From NCBI GenBank assembly GCA_012798275.1, contig JAAZNO010000017.1:1-6006 (forward strand): a DNA stretch of 6,006 nucleotides, written 5' to 3'. Numbering within the stretch: position 1 is the stretch's first letter; each line of letters opens with the position of its first letter. Under the pieces are notes generated by a model. It made no database searches. It was not told where the DNA came from and worked only from the letters and a program-made list of their open reading frames with translations. The translations under genes and the position numbers were made by a program. Below, in pieces: positions 5,668 to 6,006 of the stretch. This DNA is from Chloroflexota bacterium (GTDB lineage Bacteria > Chloroflexota > Anaerolineae > B4-G1 > SLSP01).

Positions 5668-6006
5668 ATGAAACGCACCTGGTTTGCATTTGCCCTGTCC
5701 CTGATGCTGTTACTGTCCCTGACGCTGAGCGCGTGCAATCCCACTCCCACGGAAGAAGCCCCGATTGACGATGATTGGAGCCGCATTCAGGCTGCCGGGA
5801 AGATCGTGGTCGGCACCTCCGCCGATTACCCGCCCTTCGAGTTCATCAACGAACAGAATGACTTTGACGGCTTCGACATCGCCGTGATCCGCGAAGTGGG
5901 CAAGCGCCTGGGCCTCACCGTCGAACTCAAGGACATCAGCTTCGACGGCCTGATCGCCGCCCTCAAGGCCGGGCAGATTGACGCCATCATCGCTGCCATG
6001 TCCGCC
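5668..6006 (+). CDS. ABC transporter substrate-binding lipoprotein, family 3 (3' end beyond window)
   Basis: The 113 visible residues are the N-terminus of a family 3 (SBP_bac_3) solute-binding protein, which usually captures polar amino acids and delivers them to a membrane permease and ATPase. Residues 1-22 form a lipoprotein signal peptide (KR, then a Leu-rich core) ending in the lipobox LSAC, so Cys23 should be lipidated and the protein anchored outside the membrane. After an acidic linker, GKIVVGTSADYPPFEF (44-59), FDGFDIAVIREVGKRLGL (66-83, FD-G-FDIA motif) and FDGLIAALKAGQIDAIIA (92-109) match the family closely. AAGGAG at 5654-5659 lies 8 bases before the ATG. The gene is cut at the right edge; roughly 150 residues should remain, and permease and ATPase genes may follow. 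The ligand cannot be told from this part. Confidence 0.93.
   Translation, partial: MKRTWFAFALSLMLLLSLTLSACNPTPTEEAPIDDDWSRIQAAGKIVVGTSADYPPFEFINEQNDFDGFDIAVIREVGKRLGLTVELKDISFDGLIAALKAGQIDAIIAAMSA

Overview
The window is high-GC bacterial DNA. It holds five protein-coding genes, two of them cut by the window edges, and unusually busy intergenic DNA. Four genes lie on the minus strand and one on the plus strand. The best guess for the host is a Chloroflexota-type (Anaerolineae-like) or similar environmental bacterium. This is inferred from a single-chain alpha-beta glycyl-tRNA synthetase, GC-rich codon use, and spacers full of palindromes and short-period degenerate repeats. It is not proven by any single marker.

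Layout. Positions 1-2627 (minus) carry a continuous frame in which the GlyQ (alpha) and GlyS (beta) subunits of bacterial glycyl-tRNA synthetase form one polypeptide; the C-terminus runs off the left edge. Just upstream (2657-3247, minus, 29 bp gap) is a GNAT acetyltransferase of the RimJ/RimL type, probably cotranscribed. A 654 bp spacer (3248-3901) has no convincing gene. It contains a CGAAT triplet repeat, a folded and possibly bistable palindromic element, three strong hairpins flanked by two opposite-strand G-quadruplex motifs, and a 104 bp array with an 8 bp period. recO (3902-4708, minus) follows, then a spacer with a CACAGA triplet repeat. Next come a two-helix membrane protein of unknown function (4901-5416, minus), a divergent promoter region, and the start of an ABC-transporter substrate-binding lipoprotein (5668-6006, plus, cut by the right edge).

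How the genes fit together. GlyQS charges tRNA-Gly and RecO acts in recombinational repair. The acetyltransferase could modify a protein N-terminus or a small molecule. The lipoprotein probably feeds an amino-acid-type importer encoded beyond the window. There is no clear shared pathway; this looks like ordinary housekeeping gene content.

The most unusual signal is in the spacers. Four junctions each carry a short-period degenerate direct-repeat array with its own period and word: 7 bp at 2635-2669, 9/10 bp at 3273-3296, 8 bp at 3790-3893, and 9/10 bp at 4781-4805. Two of these arrays touch or nearly touch stop codons. No CRISPR array, tRNA, rRNA or intact transposase was seen.
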